Source: Durio zibethinus
Taxonomy: Eukaryota; Streptophyta; Magnoliopsida; Malvales; Malvaceae
DNA: 64,000 nt
Assembly (NCBI RefSeq): GCF_002303985.1
Contig: NW_019167893.1
Location: 18,050,329-18,114,328, forward strand
Direction of reading: 5' to 3'
The notes beneath the pieces were generated by a model, which worked only from the letters and a program-made list of their open reading frames with translations, ran no database searches and had not been told where the DNA came from. Shown piece after piece: positions 32,790 through 45,321 of the stretch (position 1 is its first letter; the number at the start of each line of letters is the position of its first letter). A program made the translations under genes and the position numbers.

Positions 32790-34860
32790 TTACTGCCTGG
32801 AGAAGAGTTTATCTATGACTGACTTTGGTTTGTTCCCACACTGAATTGTCACTGGTTTTGGAAACAACTTTACAGGCCTATCAGTCATGTACACTTCAGC
32901 ATTCTTCAAGCCTTTTATTTCTTCATAAATCTTCATTTGATGTGAATCCAAAAGTTTTTGCACCTCTTGGTAAAACTGCTCACAGGTCTCAATGGAATGG
33001 CCCATTGCCCCACTATGATACTTACAATTGGTGCCAGCTATATATACTTCATGATAGCTATGTGGACTTACCAGTTGTATCATGTCTGCTCTTCATAAAA
33101 TATCGAACAGTTGGCGAGAGGTGTCTTAATATCTGTCATTTTCTTCTTCACATGGCGCTCCTGCTCTTCACCTATAGCATTCACATTATGATTCGACAAA
33201 GGATTGCCACTAACATTCGACGCAGTCATCCCTCTAGTATCAAAACAAATCATCCCATCCTTGATCAATCGTTGCATTTTGTGTTTCAGGGTAGTGCAAT
33301 TTTTGGTAGAGTGACCAGCAATCCCATAATGGTAGTCACAATGGACGGTGGGATCATACCACTTAGGGTAAGGTGGTTTGAGGGGTTTCAATTTACTTGG
33401 AGCAATCAAATGATTGTTGTAGAGCTCCTTATATAATTTCGAATAGGTCATCAGAATTGGGTCAAAAACAGGTTTCTCACGAGTGGTTCGTTGCTCCCAC
33501 GAGCCACCAATAGGGTTAGTTGGGCGATTTTAGGGTCTTGGGGTAGGTTGAATGTTAGGACTGTACATGGTATTTTGGGGTCTATGAGGGGTTTGATATG
33601 TTTGGGGATATGGTGGTTGTGTAAATTGTTGGTATGGGTGAAAAGAAGTGTTATTTACAGCGAGGTGATATGGCAGATATTCTGGTGGTGGGTAGGGTGA
33701 ATAACCTCTAAGTTACTGTGTATCAAAGCTCACAGCCTGAGCTTCAGTTTTTTTTTTCTTCAGGACTTTTTTGCTAGATGCTTCATTTTTTTCTAGCTTG
33801 CCATTCTTGATGGCAGTCTCAATGATTTCTCTCGAGATTACCATATCAGTAAAATTTTTCGTTACATTTCCTATCATTTTTTCATAATATGAAGGTTTTA
33901 AAGTGCTAACAAATAGCACTGTAGTTTCTTTCTCGGTCAAAAGAGGTTGTACCTGAGAAGTAACATCCCTCCACTTCTAGGCATACTCTTTAAAAGACTT
34001 ATTTGCCTTTTTCTCCAGATTCTGTAAAGATAAATAATTAGGGGCCAAATCGATGATATGTCGATATTGACTGATAAAGTCATGTGGCATATCGCTCCAA
34101 GAGTGAATGCGAGTTCTATCCAGCTGAACATACCATCTAGCCGCAGAGCCAATAAGACTGTTTTGGAAAACATGCATCAAGAGTTTTTCATCATGCGCAT
34201 GAGCTGCCATCTTCCTGCAATACATGGTGATGTGGGTTTTAGGGCATTTTGTACCGTCAAATTTTTTAAATTTCGGTATTTTAAACTTATGAGGAATAAC
34301 CACATCAGGAACTAGGCAGAGTCCAGTAGCATCAACTGACCCATAAAAGCTAAATTCTTCCATAGCCCACAGCCTTTGCTCTAGCATGCTAATCTTGGAG
34401 CTTTCCTGAACTTCCACTCTTATCTTTTCTTTTTCCTTCTCCTTTAAATCATCTAAATCAGGAATTGGTTCTGCTACCTTTTCAGTGAAGACAGAATTTA
34501 CATAACTATTATACTGCTCTGGGTTGGAAGTTGATGGCATTCCAGGATATGTTGGATATACGAAATGTTGTGGCGGGACCTCTTGAGCAGATTGGGCTTG
34601 AGGTGGGCCGAAACCTGAAAGATATAAAGGGTCAGCCACTTCTTGTAATGGGGGAACTTGCTGGCTTGTATTTTTTTCAACTTCTTTTCTTTTATTCATA
34701 TTATTAAGAGCCTCTAGAATTTTGCTTAGCTCACTTTCAATCTTCTCCTGTGTTTTTCTATCTTTTCAAATCTATGAGAATTTTTCTGCTCCATTTACCT
34801 CGTTCTGGATCTTATGTTCTATCGATAGGTAGGGTTTTCGCTAGATGGAGCTATTCTGGA
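32790..34860 (-). pseudogene. Ogre Gag, broken into several frames
   Basis: On the minus strand the pieces run 34699-33977, 33940-33713, 33451-33080 and 33083-32790. The first holds a capsid region with KIPKFKKFDGTKCPKTHI, MYCRKMAAHAHDEKLLMHVF and SLIGSAARWYVQLDRTRI. The second continues it with FVSTLKPSYYEKMIGNV. The third and fourth each carry a zinc-knuckle-like motif of the form CxYHxGxxGHxxxxC (CDYHYGIAGHSTKNC and CKYHSGAMGHSIETC). This is the layout of Tat/Ogre Gag, which forms the particle. Several frameshifts and stops separate the pieces, so no full-length protein can be made. The start lies somewhere near 34700-34860. Confidence 0.82.
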
Positions 34861-34919
34861 ACCTTGAGTATCATATCTTAAAATTAGTAAATTTGTATGA
34901 TCATCACATGGTTACTTTG

Positions 34920-37025
34920 TTAAGTATAATGAATGAGAATGCAATGAATGAAAAATGCATGTATGCAAAGAACATTTGCCTTAAAATGGTATTCAACTAA
35001 AAAAATTTCATTTATTCCAAAAAAACTTTGATCTACATAGCCATAAAATTGTTTGATCTGTTCATATTGGGCCTTGGCTTCTTCTATGAAGTTCAATAGA
35101 CGCTGTCCATGTTCTCCTACTGGGGTCACCATTTGTCTCACTACCTCTGCCTCTTCCACCATCTCTCTTGCCTTACATACCCCTTTATGGATTTGGGTTG
35201 TTAAGTGCTTAATGTATTTCTACCTTCCTAAGTTTTCTCTTTTATCACACCAGACTTGGTATGATAATTCTCTATGTTCTCTAACCAATGCAGCGATGTG
35301 TTCTTTGTTCATCCAACTTTTAACTTAGCTTGCTCAAATAACTATTTAGCATGTTAATTTTTGCCTGTGCTTTGGTGCTTTCTTCTTCTAATTCAGTGTA
35401 CTCTTGCTTCAATCTTGTATTTTTCTCAGTCAGCTCGATAATAGTTATCTCTTTGGCTCTTTCTCTCACACATATCCTCTTATGCTCCTGGTGTAACTTT
35501 GCTAGATCTTCAGTAGCTATATCACGTTCTCTAGCAATCTTATGAACTTTAACTTCATAACTTTCGGCTCTACCTTTCCACTGGGTTTTTTCTTCTTGAA
35601 GTTCCTGAATCTCTTTCTTTAACTTGATCTTCTCAAACTCAAATTCTTTTGTTGCCAGCTCTAACTTTGATGGTGTCTCTTCAAGTTTTTCTTCTGTTGG
35701 TGGTTGAGAGATTTCATAAGTGAATACCATTTCTTGTCTCCTCTTTGTTCTCTAAACCAAGTAACCTGGGGTGACTTTTTCAGTGAATGGTCCAGGACTC
35801 ACTCTTTGGGGATTTTTCCATGCTTTAATCATCTCATTCATTTTTTGAAATGCTTTAGGCTCACTGTAAGAGAAATCTAAATGATGGAGCTCATAAGTCA
35901 TAGGAATAAACTGTTCTCCCCCTAATTGCCTTCTCACTAGGAGTGGTGCATAATTCGTCACTCCCATAAACCCAAAAGTGGAACCACTGTATTATCCCCA
36001 CATTGGTATAACATAGGCTCACGATTCATCCATGGGGCCAACCATCTCATCTTGGCGCTTTCCAACTTTTGTAAGAAAGTTATCCATTCTTGTTTAGACT
36101 TTCACTTTGACCACCCACTTTCACAGAATTTCTTGATCGAAAAATGATTACGGATATAAAGTTTCGAGAAAGCACCATTTTCTTGTTCAAAATGGCTTTT
36201 CATCCACAAGTGCAATAACTGTATGCATCTTATGAAGCGTCCTCCATTCCGACGACAATAACTCAAAGATCTGATAGTCTCTGCTAATATTACCATTGAA
36301 AGATTACAGCCATTGATCACACTTTCGAAGAAATCAACCACCGCTATCTCAATATGTCCCAAAACCTTTGGAAAGATCACTAGTCCGTATATAGCCAAGG
36401 TAAATATGTCTAACCCCCGTTCTTCATTGGCATGTTGCATCAAAAACTCATGAAAGAACTTTCAAGGTAGGCAAACCTGTTCTTGTTTCTTCTTTGTATG
36501 AGAATCCATAACTTTCTTGTCTATCCCCATGAGTTGAGCCAGACTTTTACGAAATCCTGACTTATGCTTTTTGACATATATCTTGTCAAGAGTCTTGAAA
36601 TGTAAGCTCAACAAGACCGAATATTCTTTGATGGTGAGAGTCATATCAGCTTCATTAAAGATGAAACATCTGTATGCAGGATCTCAAAATTATGTTACAG
36701 CTCTAATTAGTTGATCATTAACAACCACTGCTAGAAGGTGTGCTATATGCTCATGTTTCTGGCAAAATTGCTCTTGTCTTGACGGACTCATCTTCTTTCA
36801 GATATCAACCAAATCCTCTAAATTATTTTATTTGAAGAGGATAGATGTTTCTTGAGATAGAGTAGAATCATACCCAATTGGCAAGCAATCTTTCATCTTC
36901 AGTTGAGTCTTTTTTGACTGGGCCCTTACTTCATTGGGTGTCCCACGGGGTGCTAATACTGATGAAGAACAAACTAAGCGTTCATTGGCGTCCATGAAAA
37001 AATTTGTTGAAGACCATTTTTTCAA
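34920..37025 (-). pseudogene. Ogre extra ORF1 (plant-mobile-domain-like), decayed
   Basis: Upstream of gag, the minus strand carries a decayed long frame in pieces. 37025-36828 begins with an acidic/basic leader and KMKDCLPIGYDS. 36644-36462 carries LTIKEYSVLLSLH. 36443-36102 carries LAIYGLVIFPKVLGHIEIAV, VVDFFESVINGCNLSM and FIRCIQLLHLWMKSHF. 35967-35752 carries FIPMTYELHHLDFSY. 35730-35320 is a strongly coiled-coil segment rich in Glu and Lys. This matches the additional ORF known from Ogre elements, often catalogued as a domain of unknown function or related to the plant mobile domain. Its role is not established. Stops between pieces make it a pseudogene. Confidence 0.78.
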
Positions 37026-37598
37026 GCAAATGTTCTTTATGCAACTTTATGATATGTGTATGAACCAATGCAAAAGAATAAGAAAACGGTTAGTATACCC
37101 AGAAAAAGAATAAATAACTAAGTAAATTTAAACATCACACAAAGTAAAAGGGATGAATCCTATGCTTTTGGTCAATTCTAAAAGGGAAGAGTGATGGCTC
37201 TATCTATAGGTTAGGCACTCTTAAGGTTCACTATATGCAGTTTTAAGGTCAAAGTCTAAAGGTCCTCAAATTATTCCTTACATCTTTGTCCATTACAGAC
37301 TAGTAAGGCACCCTAATCCTTACCTATTATAGGTTACAAGCGAAAAATGTTCAATTTGAGTGGGAGTATTTCGCTAGCCACTGCGGAGGTATTAGACCTC
37401 ACGAAAGCAATAGATACTTTACTCCCTCTTAGAGGGACGGAGCTCGGGTGTAGAGCTCATGTTATGCACATGCACATGAATGACATAATTAACAAGGTAA
37501 ATAAAACATGAATGAATAATAACACATATATACAAAAAGGTTCAATTTTATTAGGCTTCTGGATAACACAAATTATTTGCTGGCCTGACTCTCAAATT
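37026..37598 (-). mobile_element. Ogre 5' untranslated leader
   Basis: About 570 bp between the primer-binding site and the likely ORF1 start, with no conserved frame. It corresponds to the RNA leader that would hold packaging signals; none can be recognised by eye. Confidence 0.6.
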
Positions 37599-37615
37599 CT
37601 CTAGTAGAGTCGCCA
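37599..37615 (-). promoter_or_regulatory. Ogre primer-binding site, tRNA-Arg-like
   Basis: On the minus strand TGGCGACTCTACTAGAG starts three bases after the 5' LTR end. It resembles the tRNA-Arg-type primer-binding site reported for Ogre elements. A point mutation has changed the adjacent LTR terminus from CA to TA. Confidence 0.72.
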
Positions 37616-37618
37616 AGT

Positions 37619-39543
37619 TATCATAACGTCTAGATCCGGAAATCTATTACTAGACATTGACTTTTAGGGAGTCACCACCAATCTTTTTTATCTAGGTGCG
37701 ATTGGCCACCTGAAGAATCTGTCCTTTGAGGGAACACCTAAGTTTAAGGGTCCCTAAAAGAATAAGTTCAGGTCTACTAACCAAAATAGGGTTCGAGAAT
37801 TCGGTTACGTGTGAGGAAGGTTATAGCACCCTCACAACGCCCATCAAAAGATGGTACCAGCTAAAATTTATGTTATCCAATGAACCTTAAAATTTTACCG
37901 AGTAATTAATTATTGAAAATTATTCTCAATTGACTCTAATACTTTTAGCAGAAAATTGAGAAAATTCCCTCACTAAGAGTATGCAAGAAAAACTACTGTT
38001 TCACTTACAAAGGCTTCGTCGTCGGATTATTTAAAGAAAAATCAAAATCAAAATCAAAATCAAAATCAAATTAAAAAGGAAGGAAAGGATGATTGTTCTT
38101 GTGTAGGGAAAATTGATACTTTCAACTTTTCCCTAAAAATTGATTTTTTGAAATTTATTTTTTAAGGAAAATTGATACTTTCAACTTTTCCCCAAAAAAA
38201 TTTTTTTTTTTGAAAATTTTGATTTTCAAGGAAAATTGATACTTTCAACTTTTCTCCAAAAATATTTTTTTTTATTTTTATTTAAAGAAAATTGAATAAT
38301 AAAACAAAATAAAAATGAAAATAAAAAAATAAAATAAAAAAAAGTAAAACAAAAATAAAAATAAAATAAAGATAAAAAGAATATTAAATAAACCTAATCT
38401 AATAAATAAAAAAATAAAAAAAAAACTGAAGCGGCTCAGTGTACGGCTCGACTCGGCTCGGCTCAAGGAAGAGAAAACGGCTCGGAGAAGCGGCTTGAAA
38501 TCTCGACTCGGCTCGGAGGGGGAGACACGCACGGGTCAGAAAGAGGGTCGAAGCTCGGGTCGGATTGGATCTCGACAAAATACGCGGATCCTTTGGGTCA
38601 CTTAAGGCAAAAACGACGTCGTTTTGGGAAGGTATATAAGGCTCTTCTCTCTGTTTTTCGACAGAAAGCTCCTTCCCCTCTCTCTCTCTTCTTTTTTTTC
38701 TCTCGCTTCTCTCTAAATAGCTGAAGAAGTCCAGTTGAAGATTTATCGGATTCTGAGATTTTTCATCGAAATCCGAGTTTTTTGTCGGAAGTTCGTCGGT
38801 TTCTGGGATTCTTCGTCGAAAATTGGGCAGCTCGCCGGAAACTTCAAGGTTGGCTGAAATTTTCACTGAAAAATGTAACTTTCGTCGAAAAATTCAATCG
38901 AAATCTGAAATTTTCCAAAAATTCCCAGAAAAAAGTGCCAAAAATCTTCAAAAAATTTATGCTAATTTCCAGAATCCTTCTAAACCTTTTCTTAGCTTTT
39001 TATATGCCCCTTTTCTCCCAAATCAGTAGCTTTGCTCACTGTTTTTTCTGTGTATCCTGTTCTGTTCCAGAGGGTCCTTTTTATAGGGATTGATCAAGAG
39101 TTTCTAATCAATCTCAATTCCTCTTTGGACGGAGATTCAATCTTTGATCCAATCTGGACTCTTCTGATTGAATCTCAATCCAATCTTCAGCCAAGTAAAT
39201 AAAAAAATATATGAAAAATACAAAAAATTAAAAAAAAGATAAATCAAGAAAATTAACAAATAATTAAAATTAAATAACAGATAATACATAATCTGATATA
39301 CATAAATATTAACAAGATAAAAAATAATAATAAAGATATCTACATATTAATAAATACATAAATACCTAAAAATATATATATAAAATAATAAAAATAAAAA
39401 TAAAAATAAAAATAGAAATAAAATAAAATAAAATGTAAAATACAATAAAAATAAAAATAAGAATAAAATAAAGAAAAAAAATGGACTTATCCATTTGGAC
39501 CAGGCCCAATTGATTCGGGCCTGGATCAAATTGGGTGTCTACA
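37619..39543 (-). mobile_element. Ogre 5' LTR
   Basis: On the plus strand it starts TATCATAACG (mutated from TGTC) and ends GGTGTCTACA, followed by the ATATT target duplication at 39544-39548. Length is 1925 bp against 2043 bp for the 3' LTR. The difference lies partly in fewer copies of the AAATTGATACTTTCAACTT repeat and in the A-rich simple repeats. About 92% identical to the 3' LTR over the first ~290 bp. It carries the same ACGACGTCGTTTT palindrome and TATATAAG on the plus strand. Confidence 0.92.
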
Positions 39544-39548
39544 ATATT

Positions 39549-41685
39549 GATCCTCGGTGTGGTATGGAGTCAATTAAAGGACTTAAATTTCAAGAAGAAG
39601 TTAGCATTAGTTCTGGTCAAAAAGTTTTTGAGCTTTATACTCCACCCTTGCCAATTCTTAGCTTTTGTGAAGATCTAATACATGAATTGAAATTAAACGA
39701 GGTGGATAAGCGTGTTGATGATATTTGTTTAGTTGAAAACTTGCTTGAACCTTTAGAAATAGCTTTTGTTAAGCCTAGTGAAAAAGATGAAGACACATCA
39801 TCCATTGCACTTATTTTGACTATACCACTTATAGAAGAGCCTTTAGCTTTAGAAACCAAAACGATACTTTTCATGGCAATACCACTTTCACTGGTATTGA
39901 AGTAAATGCCAACATATCTTAGCCTATGTAGGAATATACTTGGAACATCTTATAAAGATGAGTAATAAATTAACCGCTACAAAACACCAGCACCATTTTG
40001 TTCTTATTAATTAAAATAATTTATTTCCTATTAATTGGCATGTGGTAAAAAGAAAGAAAATCAAATAGGTGGGCACTAATATTAAGTGTAAGCTAATCAT
40101 TTAACCCTAATGGAAAGTGGTCGAGCTATAGATATTAACTAAAGCATTGCTTGGAGGCAATCCAAGTTTTACTTTTAAGATAAAGTTTAAATTTTCTTTT
40201 TTTTTTATTTGTTTGTTTTGTTTTTGTTTTTAGGAATGATAACTTAAAGAAACTTGGAACAAGGAAAGCAAAATCGAAAGTTAGGAGTAAGGGTAATGTG
40301 CAGATTTAGATATTCAAGGTTACCAAGATTCAACCATGCATGAATAGTGGAGTTTCTCTGTTTATTTTTAATACTTACTTATTCTATTCCTATATATTGA
40401 GAACAATATGTTACTTAAATTGGCAAGAGAGAAAATTTATGCAAAAATTTTCCAAAAATAATTCAAATTTTTTGTTACTATGCTTCAATTACTTGCTTTG
40501 AATCATTATATTACCTCATTTGAATTATTTTCTCATAATCCAATGATAGAAACTTGATTGACTCTAATTATAACTTTTAAAAAAGAATGAATATAGTGAT
40601 AGCATAAGAAAAATATTTTTAATCTATTTCTTTGTGATTGTGATATTTTCAATTTTTTGAGCACTTAATCTTGATTATTAATATGCAAGCATGTTTAGAA
40701 AAGGATTATGTGATTGCAAGATTGCATTGAATTTTGAAGTATGTTATTATTCTATAATTTACTTAATTATCATTTGAGGCAAAATCCTAAACTAAATTTA
40801 ACTAGGGAAATGATTGAGCTCTTTAAGCTAACCCTTATAATGTTTGTCCTTAGTTACCCCTTTTGAACTTTATATTATCTTTCTTTGTTTTCACATACAT
40901 GAAATAGCCTAGCCGTTTAATTCTATTTTATCTATCTTTGTACCATATCTTATGTGCATATAGATCAATTTAAAATCAATTTAGAGAGCTATGCATATTG
41001 GAAAGGAAGGGGGAGTTTTAAAAGAAAATGGTGAAAACATTTTGTAACAATCTAATTGAGCAAGTAAAACAAATAAAACATGCTCGGACATAAGCATTCT
41101 GTTTTGGGGGAAGTTGAAAAGAAAAAAAAGAGTTGTTGCAGGAGAAAAGAAAAGAAAGAAAGAAGAACTCAAGTTTGGGGGTGTGATATTTTCCTTGAAA
41201 GCTCTAAATTAAAATAAAAAAATCCTTAATAATGCATGGGTTATTGAGCTTAAAATTTTTCTTTATCCTATCTTGATTTTAGCCTGATATTACAACATTA
41301 ATAAAGACCTATTGATCTTTGGTTAAGTGTGGCTACCTTAGTGGCAAGAGATGTGAAAAAGCAAGCATATGAAATTTGATCATGCTTTGAGGTGATATGT
41401 TGATTTCAAGTTTGCATAATCTCAACCAAATGCCTAGTGTTTATATGAGATAGATATATCACACACACATGAAAATTTGCTATTGTGATGATGCTTATTC
41501 TTGAATGATTCTTATGTTTGAACTAGGTTTATGATTTCCTCTAAGTTATATTCATTATGCAATTTTTGAAAAACCTATGAGAATTTGATTATTGGAAGCT
41601 TATATTTTTTATTTCTAGCATGTTTATCTTGTTTAGTAAAGTTTTATTTTGCTTGAGGATAAGCAAAAGTTCAAGATTGGATTTT
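39549..41685 (+). mobile_element. Internal region of outer LARD-like element, right part
   Basis: A frame from the insertion point to 39905 (about 118 codons) encodes a peptide with MESIKGLKFQEEV, FCEDLIHELKLNEV and VENLLEPLEIAFVK; I do not recognise the protein. After it come features known near the 3' end of LARD/Athila-like elements: the hairpin CTTGGAGGCAATCCAAG (40150-40166), CAAGTTTGGGGGTGTG (about 41169), and GCTTGAGGATAAGC (41651-41664) just before the LTR. No RT, RNase H or integrase is present anywhere in the element. Confidence 0.6.
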
Positions 41686-42945
41686 TATAACTCTATAAAA
41701 TATAGTTAGTTTTAGTACTTAATTACATAAATTTTGCTTAGTTCTTGGCAAAATAACTTAATTTTCATCTTTAATATGCTGAATTTGATAATGTGCAGAA
41801 AAAGTTCAACTGAAAGTTGTGACTTGATGAATTCTTGATGATTTGGACAAAATTTTGAATGAAAATGCAAAATTGGTGCAAAATTATGATGTTGCACCTC
41901 AATGATTGAAAATTAAATGAGTCTTGAAGTTAAATTCATGAATTCATGCAATAACAAGAAAAGGCATGTTTGGATATACAAGAAAAATATTTAAATTTCT
42001 AAGATTATATTACAAGTCCATGGAGTTCTATGTAGACGTGTATACATGAGATCATTATGGTTGACATGACAACAAGTCCAATCTCATTGGTTAATAGATA
42101 TGGCAAAGACTCTTGTATGGCATGATAACATGGGAAAAAAAGGATTAAAAGTCATAGTTTTAGAGTTTGACTTTTCAAGAACTCTGTAAGAAGAGTCAAA
42201 GTTAAGAAAGCTAAGGACTTAAATTTGACTAGGTGCTACTTGACCTTATCAATTGCTAGAAATTTATATCACTTCAAGAAAAAGTTAAGATAGCACTTTG
42301 ATAATGAATTCAACCAAGATTTAGTCTATATATATTTGAATTCAACCAAAATTCAGTACATATACATTTTTTAAAAAAGTTTCACTTTAATTAAAAACAA
42401 GAAGACTTCAAGATCATAAGAATTCAAGGCTACTAAACTAGATTAGGACTCTTGGTAATCATTTTCTATAAATACTTAGTTTTAGGCTATAGAAAAAAAA
42501 AAGTTTGGGGAAACAACCCAAACTAAGTAGTTCTTAGTTTTATTTTATTTTCTTATTCTTTACTTTTCATGTTTTTAAGCTTTATTTAAGTTATTTTAAA
42601 TTTATGCAAAGTTTTAATTTAAGTTTTCTTTTCAATTCAAGTTTAAAGCTTTTTTAATTTAAGTTCTTATTTTCTATGCATCTTAAATTTGTTGCTATAA
42701 TTTAAAATTCAGTTGTTTAATATAAATGAAGTTATTTACATATTGGTTTTACTTTAAGTTTTTAAACTACATTTTATCTTTAAAGTTGATTTAGTTTGAT
42801 GCATTCTAAAATTCGGTTTTCTCAATATAACTAAAGGCACACAATTTCAATATTTAGTTCTCTTTAATGATCGTGGAAATGATTTTTACTTATTATTTTA
42901 TTACATAATTATAATTTTACATACTTTCAAATATGCACTCATTAG
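41686..42945 (+). mobile_element. Right LTR of the outer LARD-like element
   Basis: Starts TATAACTCTATAAAATATAG, probably mutated from TGATAACTC, and aligns from about 42010 onward with the left LTR at 6481-7455, at about 80% identity. TTTTCTATAAATAC near 42462 is conserved with the left copy and could be its TATA region. The 3' end is taken where the similarity stops (ATATGCACTCATTA). No target duplication can be assigned because the left LTR is truncated. Confidence 0.7.
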
Positions 42946-44770
42946 TCTCAAAAAAAAGTTAGCATCTAAAAATTTTTTGTTAAATATATAAAATGAAAGA
43001 AAAAAATAGAAAAAGAAAAGAAAAAACACTTGATATACCTTTTTTATTAAGAGGATCCCACACAAAAAATATTTTTAAAAATCTTTATTAAATAATTTTA
43101 AAAGTAGAAAAAAAATAAAAAGCAAAAAAGAAGTTTGGAGTAAGTAAATTCCACATATAAAAAATAAAAATCTTTAAAAATATTTTTTAATAATTTAAAA
43201 AAAATTAAATATTAAAAAAAACAAAAATAAAAATAAAAATAAATAGTAAAAAAAAAAATGACACATGGTGCCAACAGTATTCGTGCATCTACACAGTTCA
43301 CGTACAGGATTATTATTGAAAAGCATTACATTGGTCTACGGAGGTAATATCATAAATTATATTTGATTTTTTTTTTATGTGCAAAATTGGTTTGATGCCT
43401 CCAAATTTTAAATAAATTATATATAATTTGATGTCTCCGTCCCAAAAGTACCTTTCTTAACTGAGTTTTAACGATGAAATTTTTAAAAAATAGGCTTCAA
43501 AAAATTTAAATGAAGAAAATTTCAAACATATTTTTATAAAAATTTATTTTAATAAATATTTAAAATATCAACGACGGATGTTGAAAAAGTTTGAATATAA
43601 AAAAGTTAAGGTAAACGTTATTTGTGAGATAGAAAAAGCAATTAAATGAAAAATGTTTGATTCATTAGGGAAGAAAAAATAATTTGAAAATCACACCTCA
43701 AATTCATAATTTTTATTCTCATGTCAATTATGCGAAAAAGCTTAAGAAAAAAAGTAAGATTAAATGTTCAAAAAGAGATAAAATCCTGTAAACATTAAAT
43801 GTTTAAAATATTTGTCTAATTATTTATCGTCTCAAATAAATTTTAAAAAATGTCATACACAATAAATAAAAATTTTTAAACCTTACAAATTTTTACAAAA
43901 CCATGTCAAAAAGTTATATCGTGTATTTTTTTAATTGTATTAGTTTATTATTTTGTAAAATATATAACATTCCAGTTTAAGGCATCAAATCAAACTCAAA
44001 AAATAAATAAATAAATAAATAAATCCATCCATATGGTTTAATTATTGCCTTCACTTTTTTTACCATAAAATGAATAAAATCATCGACAGTTTGGGATTTT
44101 TATCCCCATCTTCATTTTTTATTTTTTATATTATATCATTCTTGATCGTTATATTCAACAAGTGTTTCAAACATATTTATATTTTTATTTCGTTGATATT
44201 TAATAAATATAAATAATACTTTTACTTTCAAAATTTTTTTAAAAAATAAGAAATAAAATTTATTTTTTTAGTTCTTTTATTATTTTATCTTGAACATTTA
44301 CATAATTTTTATAAATAAATATGAATATATATTTTTAAATAAAAATATATTAATTTTAATTATTTAAAATAAAAACTTTATTTAGCAAATTAAAATTTTT
44401 TTATTAAATATATATAAAATATGAATATAAACACAAAACAAATTTTATATTATCCGTTATTTAATAAAAATTTAAAATAATATTTATTCATCTCTATTTT
44501 CAAATTTTAATTTTTTTTATTCGAATAAAAAATTAAATTTTAATCAATTTTGGACAAGACTCACGTTCATGTGAGCAATTAAAATTCATTTATCATGAAA
44601 GGACAATGACACAGACACAACAGCAGGTTTCAACTTTCAAGACAGCTCCTACTTCAAAGTTCGAAGTTCAAACAATGATGTCCAGAGACGGCAGAGCTTC
44701 CCCTCTTGTCCATCAATGTCTGGGAAATTTCAACATCCGGTAAGCACAAAAAATAATAGTCAAAATGCTG
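42946..44770. other. AT-rich intergenic stretch
   Basis: No gene seen. Poly-A and poly-T tracts dominate, with an (AAAT)n run near 44004-44024. Part of it may be older repeat debris. Confidence 0.5.
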
Positions 44771-44774
44771 CTGA

Positions 44775-45321
44775 TACGAACATGAGGCTGAGCTTTATTG
44801 GTTTATACCCGATGATACACAACACATCCAAAATTTAAATATTAATACTTGCAATTTCTTTATATATTTTAAAAGTTAGGACCTGCTTTGTAAAAACAAA
44901 AAAACCTGCTGCTGATACCCAGCTGTATACAAAGGATAGAGAAAGGCAAAAACACGACAATTTTCTATGTTCTTGTTTGTGTAAGAAATTTTCCATCCGT
45001 TTTGAGCATGCTTTGAAAATCTGATGGACTGATACGACCAACTAAACTTGGATGCTTTGTCAACAAATGTAAATCAAAAGGAAGAAATGGCAACATCTGA
45101 TATATAAAACTAAAACGTTGATCGACATGCCAACAGCTGATATATAAAAGATAAACGATATGCCTAAACGTTGATCGATACTTGGGACAACTGCATACAA
45201 AAACGGGTCTGCATGACACCATCATATAAATTTTCAGTCCTCGATTTGAATAAAAAAAAATCCAAGAAAAATCACTCGGCAGTGACATTCCTTTGTGATA
45301 CATTGAAGAGGTCACTGAAAA
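44775..45321 (-). other. Probable 3' UTR of the UMP1 homologue
   Basis: It follows the UMP1 stop codon on the minus strand. An AATAAA signal is at 44799-44794. An imperfect tandem duplication of about 50 bp (45088-45180) repeats GATATATAAAA and AACGTTGATCGA. Open frames here, such as 45315-44965, have no family resemblance and are taken as chance. The end of the UTR is inferred from the signal only. Confidence 0.45.

Larger units (their letters stand above)
8337..39543 (-). mobile_element. Ogre/Tat-type Ty3-Gypsy retrotransposon, complete ends
   Basis: On the minus strand the order is 5' LTR (39543-37619), primer-binding site, an extra ORF1, gag, protease, RT, RNase H, a second RNase H domain, integrase, tandem repeats, polypurine tract and 3' LTR (to 8337, or 18308 in copy B). 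ATATT flanks both ends (8332-8336 and 39544-39548). An ORF upstream of gag, a second RNase H, long LTRs, a candidate intron before RT, and 3' tandem repeats are hallmarks of the Ogre group. All coding regions carry stops or frameshifts, so it is not autonomous now. The span as assembled counts the contig overlap twice. From 18308 and without the nested element it is about 15.5 kb, within the range known for Ogres. Confidence 0.9.

Noticed and set aside
44965..45315. A 116-codon minus-strand frame after the UMP1 stop
   Set aside because: It falls in the likely 3' UTR, includes the local duplication, and shows no domain.
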